DNA of 64,000 nt from Flagellimonas yonaguniensis. Its GTDB lineage: Bacteria; Bacteroidota; Bacteroidia; Flavobacteriales; Flavobacteriaceae. The position numbers were made by a program, and so were the translations under genes. Location: contig NZ_JARFVB010000001.1 of assembly GCF_029193885.1 (NCBI RefSeq), positions 372,001-436,000 of the forward strand. Reading direction: 5' to 3'. The notes beneath the pieces were generated by a model. The model worked only from the letters and a program-made list of their open reading frames with translations, ran no database searches and was not told where the DNA came from. This document shows, in pieces, positions 1 through 7,322 of the stretch (position 1 is the stretch's first letter; each line of letters opens with the position of its first letter).

Positions 1-1860
1 TTGAACCCGTTGACTCTCTTTGTTGCCGGGACGGTACTCAAACAGTCCTCCTTCATCATCGGTTATCACTAGTTCATCATTGACGACTTCAACCTCATAT
101 TCTTTTAATCGTTTGCCCTCAACATCCTGCAATATTTTAAGGTCGTTCTTAATAGCGATCAGCTCGTTGAGTGCTGAAACCAAAAAATGGCCTGAGCCCA
201 CGGCAGGGTCACAGATTTTTAAGCTGTTGATGACGGTGTTTGCTTCATTCCTGTCTTCAATCTTATCATATACATCATCTAGGCCTTTACAGCCCCAGCC
301 TTTTACCTCATTGAATTTTTGGACCACTGCTTTACGAATGGTCTCCTGGCACATATACATGGTGATAAAACCAGGGGTAAAGAACGAACCTTCCTTATAA
401 CCATTTATCTTTTCAAAAATGAGCCCAAGTACCGAGGCGTTGATCAGTGTTTTGTTGTCTTCTTGAATATCTTCGGAGCCCTCGCTACTAAAATCGTAAG
501 CATCCAAAAATTCAAATAAATATTCGAGTGTTGAAAGTTCACCTGAACGTTTTTTGCCCTTTTCATCTTTAAGTACGGTTAGAGCAATTATGGGTATAGG
601 CTTATCGTCTCGAAGATTGCTAACAAATATGGTATCATGCTCTATGTCAGTTGGTTCAAAAAGCGATGAATTCAGGTATGGTACTTTATTAAAAAGGGTT
701 TGAGCTTCCTCATTTCGCTCTTCTTGTCTTTTTGCCAGCACTTGAAAGAAAAGACTATCAAGATCATCATAGTCCTTAATCATTTTTAGATTGAGGAAAG
801 CATATTTAGAATCTCCTTTATGGTAGCGAATAAGTTGTGCTTCGAGCAACTTTAAAAAGAGAACTCGATTGACCCAAGTAATAACAAGCTCCAAAGCCAC
901 ATTAAACAACCGCTCTTCTTTAGTATCTCCATATTTTCTAGGGTTGGGCAATCGGTTAATTTTATCCCGACTATCCAATTGAAGTATGGTGTTCTCCAAA
1001 AGGCTTCCTAAGTTTCGTTGCTCTTCCTCGTTTCGTTGAATTAATTTCTTACTGCCTTTTTTGATTTCCGAAAGCCCTATGATATGTAGTAATTCACTAT
1101 AAAACTTTTTATCAAGGCTATTGCTATCATTTACAAAAGGTTCTTTTAAAAGATGTTGCGGAGAAAGCACCTTTAAAAGGGAAACAAGTTTTTGGTCATC
1201 CTTCGGGTCATCATTGCGAACTACTTTTTCGTATTTGCGCAAGTCAAAGTATACAAAAGCCAATGTCTCTTCAAATGCAGTTAAAAAAGGCTTTGCAATT
1301 TCATTATAGAAGAAATCGGTGTTTGTGCCGGATAAAATTCCAGCTTCAAAATCTTTGAATTGTTTCACCAAGCTTTTATTGGCCACAAATTTTTTTTCAA
1401 AATCATTGGCATCAAAAATGAACCACTCAAAAAGATTAGTGATAATTAGGTTTTTTACTTCTAGGTTTCCATTGGAAATACGTTCCCTTAAAAAGTATAA
1501 GAGCAATTCGTGAAACGCTTTTTTGTTGAGATTTTCAACAGAAACCATTTCACTTTTATTTTTTGGATTCTTAGCCTCGATTATTACACCAACTGGGCTA
1601 TTGGGTTTGGGGCCTATATGGATTACTTGGTCCTTGCGCCCACTTGTGTTAATGAAATGGTTATTGTGATAAAGAGAATCTTTCAGAAACCCTGAAACCA
1701 GGTTTTTATGATATTCTTCTGATTCATGCTCATTGGAAAAGTCTAAAACCTTTATCAGGTTTGTTTTAAAAAGTTCTATTTCCTCACGATATGGCTTTAC
1801 TTTTAAAAAGGCCTTGTTTAACGCCTTTCGCGGTTTAATTGGTTTGGCAATTGAATTCAT
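1..1860 (-). CDS. Type IIG restriction-modification enzyme, Eco57I-like (C-terminus cut by window edge)
   Basis: An open frame on the minus strand starts with ATG at 1860 and stays open to base 1, giving 620 residues without a stop; the rest lies outside the window. The N-terminus has a nuclease-like signature: D77, then VGVIIEAK with E95 and K97, fitting the (D/E)xK core of PD-(D/E)xK endonucleases. Near residues 551-559 is DPAVGSGHF, motif I of the SAM-binding site of adenine-N6 DNA methyltransferases. A nuclease and methylase on one chain is the type IIG layout; the target-recognition part would follow. It is expected to methylate adenines at its own site and cut unmodified DNA. It is the last gene of a three-gene cassette, starting 3 bases after the preceding stop. 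The family call is from motifs, not a search. Whether the C-terminal part is intact cannot be seen. Confidence 0.85.
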   Translation of the reverse strand, partial: MNSIAKPIKPRKALNKAFLKVKPYREEIELFKTNLIKVLDFSNEHESEEYHKNLVSGFLKDSLYHNNHFINTSGRKDQVIHIGPKPNSPVGVIIEAKNPKNKSEMVSVENLNKKAFHELLLYFLRERISNGNLEVKNLIITNLFEWFIFDANDFEKKFVANKSLVKQFKDFEAGILSGTNTDFFYNEIAKPFLTAFEETLAFVYFDLRKYEKVVRNDDPKDDQKLVSLLKVLSPQHLLKEPFVNDSNSLDKKFYSELLHIIGLSEIKKGSKKLIQRNEEEQRNLGSLLENTILQLDSRDKINRLPNPRKYGDTKEERLFNVALELVITWVNRVLFLKLLEAQLIRYHKGDSKYAFLNLKMIKDYDDLDSLFFQVLAKRQEERNEEAQTLFNKVPYLNSSLFEPTDIEHDTIFVSNLRDDKPIPIIALTVLKDEKGKKRSGELSTLEYLFEFLDAYDFSSEGSEDIQEDNKTLINASVLGLIFEKINGYKEGSFFTPGFITMYMCQETIRKAVVQKFNEVKGWGCKGLDDVYDKIEDRNEANTVINSLKICDPAVGSGHFLVSALNELIAIKNDLKILQDVEGKRLKEYEVEVVNDELVITDDEGGLFEYRPGNKESQRVQ

Positions 1861-1863
1861 ATT

Positions 1864-2514
1864 CTATAATTCTTGAAACCTTTTTGAGCTTATAACATTG
1901 CCTAGTAAGCTATACGATGCTGCAGCTGCGTTGCGAGCTGAAGGATGATAAAAATCGATGATTTTTGAATTTTTATATCTTCCGATAGTGATGTTGTATC
2001 CACTACTTTTCCATTCAACTGTGTCAAATAGTTTATTGCGAAGCTTTCCCCAGGTTAAACCAGTAATGATAATATCAGGTTCAATAATTTCTATTTGTTT
2101 AAGCAACCACTCCTTGTTTTGTAACAAGTGTTTTTCCATTTCTGAATAGTTGGATTTTCCACCACCACCAATTTTCTTGACATTCATAAAAGCTACATGA
2201 AAAATAACATTTTTAAACCCTTCTTTGTCATGCCACATTAATTCAAATTCAGGAAAATCCTTTAAAATTCCGTAACTCCACTCGGCTAAACGATGTGAAA
2301 AAGTATATTTAAGGCCTTCCTTCCACCATTCGCGAAAATCACCAGCTTCCTGTTTGGGGTTATTAGGTTCCTTGGTTAAAAAAAGAATTTTTGTTTTTGC
2401 CTTTAAATAGAGATCCTCATTGTTTATACCATCTTTTATAAACTTACCTTGATAATCAGGAGTTTCATTCTCCCATTTTTTAAATAATTGGTTTAACTGT
2501 TCTGTTTTGGTCAT
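1864..2514 (-). CDS. Uracil-DNA-glycosylase-superfamily-like protein in restriction cassette
   Basis: A 216-residue cytoplasmic protein. Residues 42-51 (KILFLTKEPN) sit where UDG-superfamily proteins have their first active-site loop after a beta strand. Residues 144-151 (IEPDIIIT) look like the central strand that opens ...PDVII.G, and residues 190-194 (HPSAR) match the conserved His-Pro-Ser loop that enters the minor groove in many UDG families. I infer a UDG-like fold; the exact family and whether it removes a base are unknown. It lies between a nuclease-like gene and a type IIG enzyme with 3-base gaps on either side, so the three are almost certainly co-transcribed. Possible roles are recognition of modified phage bases or a repair function coupled to restriction. 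An unrelated alpha/beta protein is the alternative. Confidence 0.5.
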   Translation of the reverse strand: MTKTEQLNQLFKKWENETPDYQGKFIKDGINNEDLYLKAKTKILFLTKEPNNPKQEAGDFREWWKEGLKYTFSHRLAEWSYGILKDFPEFELMWHDKEGFKNVIFHVAFMNVKKIGGGGKSNYSEMEKHLLQNKEWLLKQIEIIEPDIIITGLTWGKLRNKLFDTVEWKSSGYNITIGRYKNSKIIDFYHPSARNAAAASYSLLGNVISSKRFQEL

Positions 2515-2517
2515 TTG

Positions 2518-3075
2518 CTAATCTACATTTTCAAAAAACTTTACAGCATATTTGCAATATTCCATGATGGTATCCTTACAGGTCTCAAACTCTTTTCTAC
2601 TTCCTAGCCAATTTCTGCATTTTTCCGTGATTTCCTTACCTTCTTTGAGTTCAGAATAAGAGATGCATTTTATATGTTTTGGCGTAACCAAAACAAATAG
2701 CGCATTCTCAAATGGGTAATCGCCATAGTTTTCAATATCCTTAATGCTGAGTTTTCCACTTTTTCGGTATTTTACTTCGATGAAGTGGGCCTGCTTGTCT
2801 TTAAACACCACAAAGTCGGGCATCTGTCGAATGTTTTTGGAGACATCGCCTCTAACTCCCTTCAACAAATCAGCTATTCCGGGTATAGTGTTTTCCATAC
2901 CATATTTGTAAACCTGAAAATCTAAGGATATAAAAAGTTGTTCTATGATGGTTTCGGCAATGCGGCCCTTTATTACGCCGGCCACCCATTTATTTCCGTT
3001 TTCTTTTTGGTAACAATCGGTACAAAGACCGTTTTTGAACTTGGTGTATTCACCACATTCTATGCAATCTGGCAT
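2518..3075 (-). CDS. Zinc-ribbon PD-(D/E)xK nuclease-like protein
   Basis: With the start at the ATG at 3075 the protein is 185 residues and opens directly with a zinc ribbon: C4, C7, C18 and C21 (CIEC...CTDC). The frame is open upstream to an ATG at 3132, but those extra 19 residues are hydrophobic and would precede the ribbon, so I prefer 3075. The body has a restriction-endonuclease-like pattern: a helix with E42 (AETIIEQLF), then MPDFVVF with D87, then FIEVKYR with E100 and K102. This is the order E...PD...ExK seen in PD-(D/E)xK and Holliday-resolvase-like nucleases. It is the first gene of a cassette with the UDG-like gene and the type IIG enzyme, with a 3-base gap to the next start. It may be a second nuclease or a specificity partner. 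Function is inferred from motifs only. Confidence 0.6.
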   Translation of the reverse strand: MPDCIECGEYTKFKNGLCTDCYQKENGNKWVAGVIKGRIAETIIEQLFISLDFQVYKYGMENTIPGIADLLKGVRGDVSKNIRQMPDFVVFKDKQAHFIEVKYRKSGKLSIKDIENYGDYPFENALFVLVTPKHIKCISYSELKEGKEITEKCRNWLGSRKEFETCKDTIMEYCKYAVKFFENVD

Positions 3076-3387
3076 ATTTATTTTGATGGTTTGGTAAACT
3101 ACCAAAATAGCTATTACACTCCACTTTAACAATTAACCACGATGAGAATTCAGAATTTTCTTATTTAATTCTTGAAAGCATTAATTTTTCTATGGGTCAT
3201 TTTGCCACTTCTTTTTTCGTAAGTCACATTCATTTTTGAGAAGATTGGGCTTTGGATTGATGGTTCGAGAAGCATTGACCATATTAAGTTCATGTTCTCA
3301 AGTACCTTAATATGAGTATCTAAGTTTATTAGACCCGTTTTGTGTTTTAAAATCGGATTATTGTGTGAAACACCCTATATTTGAGAT
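3076..3387. promoter_or_regulatory. Divergent intergenic region between restriction cassette and XRE regulator
   Basis: About 310 bases without a convincing gene if the nuclease-like protein starts at 3075. It should hold promoters in both directions. TATATTTG at 3376-3383 matches the Bacteroidota -7 consensus TAnnTTTG, but it lies only 4 bases before the ATG of the XRE gene, so transcription from it would give a nearly leaderless mRNA. I see no good -33 TTTG box at the right distance. No strong palindrome was found. CCACTTCTTTTT at 3205-3216 recurs at 12706-12717 in the same orientation (see findings). Confidence 0.4.
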
Positions 3388-3780
3388 ATGGAGACAACGA
3401 CCAAGAACAACCATTTAGGCAGAAAAATCAGCAGGATTAGGGAACTCCGTGGCATGAAACAGGAGACCTTGGCCGAGGAACTCGGTATAAGCCAACAGGC
3501 CGTTTCCAACATTGAGAACTCCGAGAAGGTGGATGATGCCAAGTTGGAGGAAATTGCCAAGGCATTGGGGGTTACAAAGTGGGCTATAGAAAATTTCTCA
3601 GACGATGCCGTGTTCAATTACTTCAACTCTTTTAGTGATAATAGTATTAACCAAGGGCCAATTGGTGCTCACAACACATGCAACTTTAATCCATTGGATA
3701 AAGTAGTTGAGCTATATGAACGCCTTGTTCAGGCGGAAAAAGATAAGGTTGCCTACTTAGAAAAGCTATTGAATAAATAG
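3388..3780 (+). CDS. XRE-family HTH transcriptional regulator
   Basis: A 130-residue protein. Residues 10-66 form a Cro/C1-type helix-turn-helix: LGRKISRIRELRGM, then QETLAEELGISQQAVSNIE, then EEIAKALGV. A polar linker follows, and the last 25 residues (about 105-130) are charged and heptad-like (VVELYERLVQAEKDKVAYLE), probably a dimerizing coiled coil. This architecture is common for regulators on Bacteroidota mobile elements. It is transcribed away from the restriction cassette and toward the convergent AbiE operon. It could repress the cassette to delay restriction after entry into a new host, like a controller protein, or regulate the mobile element; the sequence does not decide. Confidence 0.85.
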   Translation: METTTKNNHLGRKISRIRELRGMKQETLAEELGISQQAVSNIENSEKVDDAKLEEIAKALGVTKWAIENFSDDAVFNYFNSFSDNSINQGPIGAHNTCNFNPLDKVVELYERLVQAEKDKVAYLEKLLNK

Positions 3781-3875
3781 TTTTTTGAATTTTGAACCAG
3801 TTAATTCTTCTTAGATTATCCTATTGCTTCACAACGAATACGGTGCATCAAGAATATATAGCATAATCTTTAAGA

Positions 3876-4667
3876 TTATATTTTTGAGATTATTTGATTT
3901 TTGATGATTTCGTAAGCGTTTCTTTGATCGTATTCAATGCCAGGTCTTAGCAAGGCGTAGATATCCCCGCCGAAATCTGAATCATCTATTTTTTCATCCA
4001 TATTCAACAGGAACTGTTTTTGTGTTGGTGATTGACCTCTTGAGAAATCCATATAGTGCTTGTATATTGATACTAATTTGTCTGTATCAACTCCCAGTAC
4101 ACTTATTGCATGGTACAAGTCAAATAGATCCCGTCCCTTTCTACGTTGATATAGTGCCCTTAGTTTCGTGGCCAATAACTCCTCAATAGAAAAAGAATTC
4201 ATGGTACAGCTTCCGGAAAACCATCCGTTCTCCATACTATGTTCCAACTCGGTATAGCCCATGACAGTAAAATGTTCACGAGTGTTGATTTCAATCTTCA
4301 ACCGCATATTGACAACCGGGGGGATTTCAGATTCAAAGCGATAGGTCGCCGTATTCATGTTGATATTCTGCTTAATGTTCCTTTTGGTTCCCAAAAAGTC
4401 AAGCTGCTTTCCAATAGCTTGCAATATGGGCTTTATTGGGCCGTCTTTTATCTGAACCAAATCAATATCCTCGGAATAACGGGCCTGGGGTTTCAAATAG
4501 ATTTTATGTAAGGCCGTACCGCCACGAAACGCTACATGCTCCTTTAAAAAAGGATCCGAAAACAAAGCCACCAAAGCGCGTTCTATGACTAAGTCTTGTT
4601 CCACTTGTGCGTCTGTCGGCCATGGGGCATTTGCTTTCCATTCCGTAATATATCTCCTCGGTATCAT
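3876..4667 (-). CDS. abiEii: AbiEii-type nucleotidyltransferase toxin
   Basis: A 263-residue protein with the signature of the AbiEii/AbiGii family: RGGTALHK at 48-55, the nucleotidyltransferase-beta GG(S/T) motif, then YSEDIDLV at 64-71 carrying D67 and D69, which bind metal. A further conserved segment, LLATKLRALYQRRKGRDLFDL, lies about 100 residues on. In characterised type IV toxin-antitoxin systems AbiEii is the toxin, blocking growth by nucleotide transfer to tRNA and giving abortive infection. Its ATG overlaps the end of the antitoxin gene by 4 bases (ATGA), so the two are translationally coupled. All catalytic motifs look intact. It sits on the mobile element next to the mobilization genes, so it probably serves both phage defence and element maintenance. 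Confidence 0.9.
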   Translation of the reverse strand: MIPRRYITEWKANAPWPTDAQVEQDLVIERALVALFSDPFLKEHVAFRGGTALHKIYLKPQARYSEDIDLVQIKDGPIKPILQAIGKQLDFLGTKRNIKQNINMNTATYRFESEIPPVVNMRLKIEINTREHFTVMGYTELEHSMENGWFSGSCTMNSFSIEELLATKLRALYQRRKGRDLFDLYHAISVLGVDTDKLVSIYKHYMDFSRGQSPTQKQFLLNMDEKIDDSDFGGDIYALLRPGIEYDQRNAYEIIKNQIISKI

Positions 4668-5455
4668 GAAAAATCCAGTTCATTATTAATGATCAAGTTC
4701 CATTTATCATCCGTGAAACCACATTTGTTCTTTTGGGATAATGATAATGGAGCCGTATTGGTTTTATTTGCCCTCAAAAAAGTAGACAGATCATCTACAA
4801 GTTTAGTTTCTGACAACTGCTCCAATAGATAGCCCAATCGCTGTATGGTGGGCAAGGATGATTCCTTGGCAATAGCTAAAATTCTTGACGACTTAAAATT
4901 CTCGCTTAGTTCTTCAAGAACCGGAATCACTCTGTTTAATCCTCCTATTTGCTTATGATAATGCACTAAATCAACAGCGGTCAATTCAGGAGTTGAGACC
5001 AAGACATATCCGGCATCGGTTTTCTTTTGCTCCAGCCAATCACTCTTCCAAGAGCCCTTGGTAAAAAATTCTAGATGTTGATTTTTGGCCTTTATGTCCC
5101 TTAGGGCGGGTTTTTTAATTATAATCTGCGATTGCATCGGCTGTTGGTGTCCTGCGCCATGAAGTGCAGCAGCGGAATATAAACCAAGATAGTATTCCCT
5201 ATTTAGGAAATTCATCATATCATCCAAATAATAAGTAGTGGGCAATATTCCCTGGTGGGAATATTGAGGAGGGACGATTACATAAAATTCTTTGCGTACC
5301 TGGGCAAGTTTGTTTTCCTTTTTTAAACGGTGTAGCTTTTGGGCAATCGCCTTTTCGTTTGGACCAAAGCGTTCCCTAAGTTCTTGCAAACTAACAGCAT
5401 ATCTGCCTTGAGCTTGGATTTCATATAAATAGTCTGAAATATCGTGGCCTATCAC
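4664..5455 (-). CDS. abiEi: AbiEi-type antitoxin / transcriptional repressor
   Basis: A 263-residue protein immediately upstream of, and overlapping, the AbiEii toxin. The first 60 residues are a winged-HTH-like domain (VSLQELRERFGPNEKAIAQK, then LHRLKKENKLAQVRKEFYVI). The rest resembles the AbiEi antitoxin C-terminal domain: YYLDDMMNFLNREYYLGLYS followed by AALHGAGHQQP, and VSTPELTAVDLVHYHKQIGG. Known AbiEi proteins neutralise the toxin without forming a stable complex and repress their own operon by binding inverted repeats in the promoter. A matching inverted repeat lies just upstream (5461-5507). The order antitoxin then toxin and the ATGA overlap are typical. The family call is by pattern and synteny and is strong because both partners are present. 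Confidence 0.88.
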   Translation of the reverse strand: MIGHDISDYLYEIQAQGRYAVSLQELRERFGPNEKAIAQKLHRLKKENKLAQVRKEFYVIVPPQYSHQGILPTTYYLDDMMNFLNREYYLGLYSAAALHGAGHQQPMQSQIIIKKPALRDIKAKNQHLEFFTKGSWKSDWLEQKKTDAGYVLVSTPELTAVDLVHYHKQIGGLNRVIPVLEELSENFKSSRILAIAKESSLPTIQRLGYLLEQLSETKLVDDLSTFLRANKTNTAPLSLSQKNKCGFTDDKWNLIINNELDFS

Positions 5456-5460
5456 CTCAA

Positions 5461-5507
5461 ATCTGTTTGCGTAAATTTATGATAAATGTAGTTAATTGCA
5501 AACAAAT
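5461..5507 (-). promoter_or_regulatory. Candidate AbiEi operator (inverted repeat in abiE promoter)
   Basis: TGTTTGC at 5464-5470 and GCAAACA at 5498-5504 are perfect inverted copies. Extending outward gives ATCTGTTTGC against ATTTGTTTGC (9 of 10). The repeat is 6 bases upstream of the abiEi ATG, where the operon promoter must be. AbiEi proteins are known to repress their own promoters through inverted repeats, so this is the natural operator. Function is inferred. Confidence 0.5.
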
Positions 5508-5572
5508 ATTCGCTAAGTCTATTCAGAATTACAGTTTCAGCTTAGATAAAACCCAAATCTTACCTCCAACTT

Positions 5573-5646
5573 CAGCGCATGGATCCTATCCTATTTTTGC
5601 AGTGTTCGGAAAAATAAGCGTCAAGCAAAAATAGGATAGGGCGCTG
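5573..5646. repeat. Large inverted repeat, candidate oriT or terminator of mob operon
   Basis: CCTATCCTATTTTTGC at 5585-5600 is exactly inverted at 5625-5640, with a 24-base loop. The symmetry continues after a 6-base insertion in the left arm: CAGCGC at 5573-5578 pairs with GCGCTG at 5641-5646. The repeat lies just after the last mobilization gene. The arm holds CCTATCCT, the same 8 bases that precede the nick in the RP4 oriT (MOBP relaxases), although the following G is an A here. It may be an origin of transfer; a terminator for the leftward mob operon is the alternative, but no T-run follows directly on either strand. Confidence 0.55.
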
Positions 5647-5648
5647 CT

Positions 5649-6104
5649 CTACTTTTTGCTGTTATCCTCCAGCCATTTTTGGTAGTGTTCATTTGCTTGT
5701 GGGCTTGATTCAAGGAATGCCCCAAAATGTCCCATCGCACTGTCCCGTCCTTTGTTGAATGATGCCTCTTCTTTCTTAGTTATGCTTGATACCTGATAGA
5801 TTGAAAACCCAAGGACCAATAGGATACACACCAACAATCCCCATGAAAGTTTTATGGCCCAACTGGGCAATAGTATGGATCGCTCTATCTTGTAAAGGAT
5901 TCTCTGCATCAATCTTTGCTGTTCCTCAATGTTGTTTTTTTGGTTGCTACCGTACTCCTTTAGAAGTGCATTTAATTCGCTGGTATCTGGCTTTAATGGA
6001 AAGTTTTTCAAACCTTCATTTGCCTTTTCCAGTCGACCGATGCTCTTTTCAAAGCTGTTGATCTCCTCAGTCAACAGTTCCGCTATTTCATCCAGTTTTG
6101 CCAT
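5649..6104 (-). CDS. Mobilization-associated membrane protein with coiled coil
   Basis: A 151-residue protein that I do not recognise as a named family. Residues 1-75 are charged and helical (EEINSFEKSIGRLEKANEG and later EEQQRLMQRILYKIERS) and likely form a coiled coil. One membrane segment follows at about 85-106 (WGLLVCILLVLGFSIYQV), then a short polar tail. It begins 10 bases after the relaxase stop codon, so it is the last gene of the mob operon. Small membrane or coiled-coil proteins often follow relaxases in Bacteroidota mobilizable elements and may link the relaxosome to a helper coupling protein; here that is inference. The IR at 5573-5646 follows directly. Confidence 0.7.
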   Translation of the reverse strand: MAKLDEIAELLTEEINSFEKSIGRLEKANEGLKNFPLKPDTSELNALLKEYGSNQKNNIEEQQRLMQRILYKIERSILLPSWAIKLSWGLLVCILLVLGFSIYQVSSITKKEEASFNKGRDSAMGHFGAFLESSPQANEHYQKWLEDNSKK

Positions 6105-6114
6105 GGCATGTTCT

Positions 6115-6984
6115 TTAGATTCCTATTCCCGTGTCCCTGACCACCTTGATGGCCAGTTTGATGGATTTCTTTATGATGGTCTTGGTCAAACTTATGGGGA
6201 CATTTACCGTCCTGCCCAAAAGTTGCATGCTCTTTTCCTTTGCGATTCGCTGTACCATGTCCTTTTCAAAGTTCATTTGACTGGCTATCCTTCCCATGGA
6301 CATGGAACGGTGCACCTCACTGCCCTTGAGGTTGGTTCCCTTGTACTCAAACCGGAAGCCCTGCAACTGGTTCTGCCTGTTGATGCTCGGGATGACCTTT
6401 ACATTGTTCTGCTCCATGGATTTGATGTACTGGTCAAAATCTCTTGGCCTGTCCCTGGCCATGACCTTTTCATGTATCCGCTGTATTTCAGATCGGAGCT
6501 CCTGCATCCGATACAGTTTTTCCTGCTGCGCCTCCCTTACCGTGGTAAGTTCCATTTGTCTGGCCACCCGCTCGGCCATCTGTTGGCTTCGCTTTCCTAT
6601 AAAACTGTCATTGTAGGCCTTTCCCTCGAAGCTTATTCGGTTGGCATACAGATGGACGTGCACATGTTCCTTGTCCCTGTGGACAAAGGCAACGGCCTGG
6701 TGATCCCGAAGTTTCATTTCCTTTAGGAAGCGCTCGGTCAATTCCTTGAGCTGTTGCGCTTCCAGTTTCTTGCCATCCTCAATGGTGGGACTGAGCACAA
6801 AACTCAGTGTATTCTTTTTGCACAGCTCGTTCTGCTCTTGGATCACACGGAACTCCTCTGTAATTTCTTGTGGGGTCTCCCCTGCCAGAAATTGGCTGTG
6901 GATGATCTCGGCTTCCTTCTCCTCGTTCATTCCATAGCTCATGGAGGCTGCAGTGTGCGATATGGATTTTCCCATGCCGATCAT
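6115..6984 (-). CDS. Relaxase / mobilization nuclease (MobA/VirD2-like, MOBP type)
   Basis: A 289-residue relaxase. It starts MIGMGKSISHTAASMSYGM; Y17 is the likely nicking tyrosine (motif I). The metal-binding histidine motif HVHVHLYANRI gives H107, H109 and H111 (motif III). This is the layout of the Relaxase/Mobilisation family (PF03432) as found in Bacteroidota mobilizable transposons. It would nick oriT, stay bound to the 5' end and lead the strand through a mating channel supplied by another element. The protein is short, without a C-terminal helicase or primase domain, which fits a mobilizable rather than self-transmissible element. Its ATG overlaps the preceding accessory gene by 4 bases. 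No coupling protein or type IV secretion gene lies in the window. Confidence 0.93.
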   Translation of the reverse strand: MIGMGKSISHTAASMSYGMNEEKEAEIIHSQFLAGETPQEITEEFRVIQEQNELCKKNTLSFVLSPTIEDGKKLEAQQLKELTERFLKEMKLRDHQAVAFVHRDKEHVHVHLYANRISFEGKAYNDSFIGKRSQQMAERVARQMELTTVREAQQEKLYRMQELRSEIQRIHEKVMARDRPRDFDQYIKSMEQNNVKVIPSINRQNQLQGFRFEYKGTNLKGSEVHRSMSMGRIASQMNFEKDMVQRIAKEKSMQLLGRTVNVPISLTKTIIKKSIKLAIKVVRDTGIGI

Positions 6985-7277
6985 TTCTTGAAATTTAAAA
7001 GGTGTTGTCTAATCTCTTTGGCCAATTGGGCCGTTTCCTCTGCCAATTTGGGGTTCCGTTTTCGGAACATGTTGGTGATCAGCCTGAAATTTCGCTGGTA
7101 TTTGACCAATAGCTTATAGGCCTCTATCTGTTCATCAGTCATCCGTTCCACAATACGGTCATCGAAGGCTGCACGCCTACAGTACGCACTGATGGACAGA
7201 CCGCTTTTTCTGGCCTTGACCTTCAGCAGTTTCTTCTCGTAGACCGAGCACCGGAACTGTACGAACTCCTTTTTCAT
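6981..7277 (-). CDS. MobC-like relaxosome accessory protein
   Basis: A 98-residue basic protein with the start set at the ATG at 7277, which has AAGGA 5 bases upstream; an ATG at 7316 would add 13 residues that look non-coding. The N-terminal part (FVQFRCSVYEKKLLKVKARK followed by SGLSISAYCRRAAF) has the beta-strand/two-helix pattern of ribbon-helix-helix DNA-binding proteins and of bacterial MobC. The C-terminal half is helical. Such proteins bind oriT and help the relaxase open the nick region. It overlaps the relaxase by 4 bases, so the two are translationally coupled. It lies 45 bases downstream of the primase gene and probably shares its transcript. Confidence 0.82.
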   Translation of the reverse strand: MKKEFVQFRCSVYEKKLLKVKARKSGLSISAYCRRAAFDDRIVERMTDEQIEAYKLLVKYQRNFRLITNMFRKRNPKLAEETAQLAKEIRQHLLNFKK

Positions 7278-7322
7278 TTTTCCTTCATCTTTTGCGACCT
7301 TCGGGAGCAAAAGCAAGATTTG

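Noticed and set aside
5461..5648. CRISPR-like repeats
   Set aside because: The repeats here are inverted, not regularly spaced direct repeats, and no cas genes are present in the window.
5929..6726. Plus-strand open frame over the relaxase gene
   Set aside because: It lies opposite the mob genes, whose minus-strand motifs (HVHVH, MobC-like) are clear, and its own product shows no domain.
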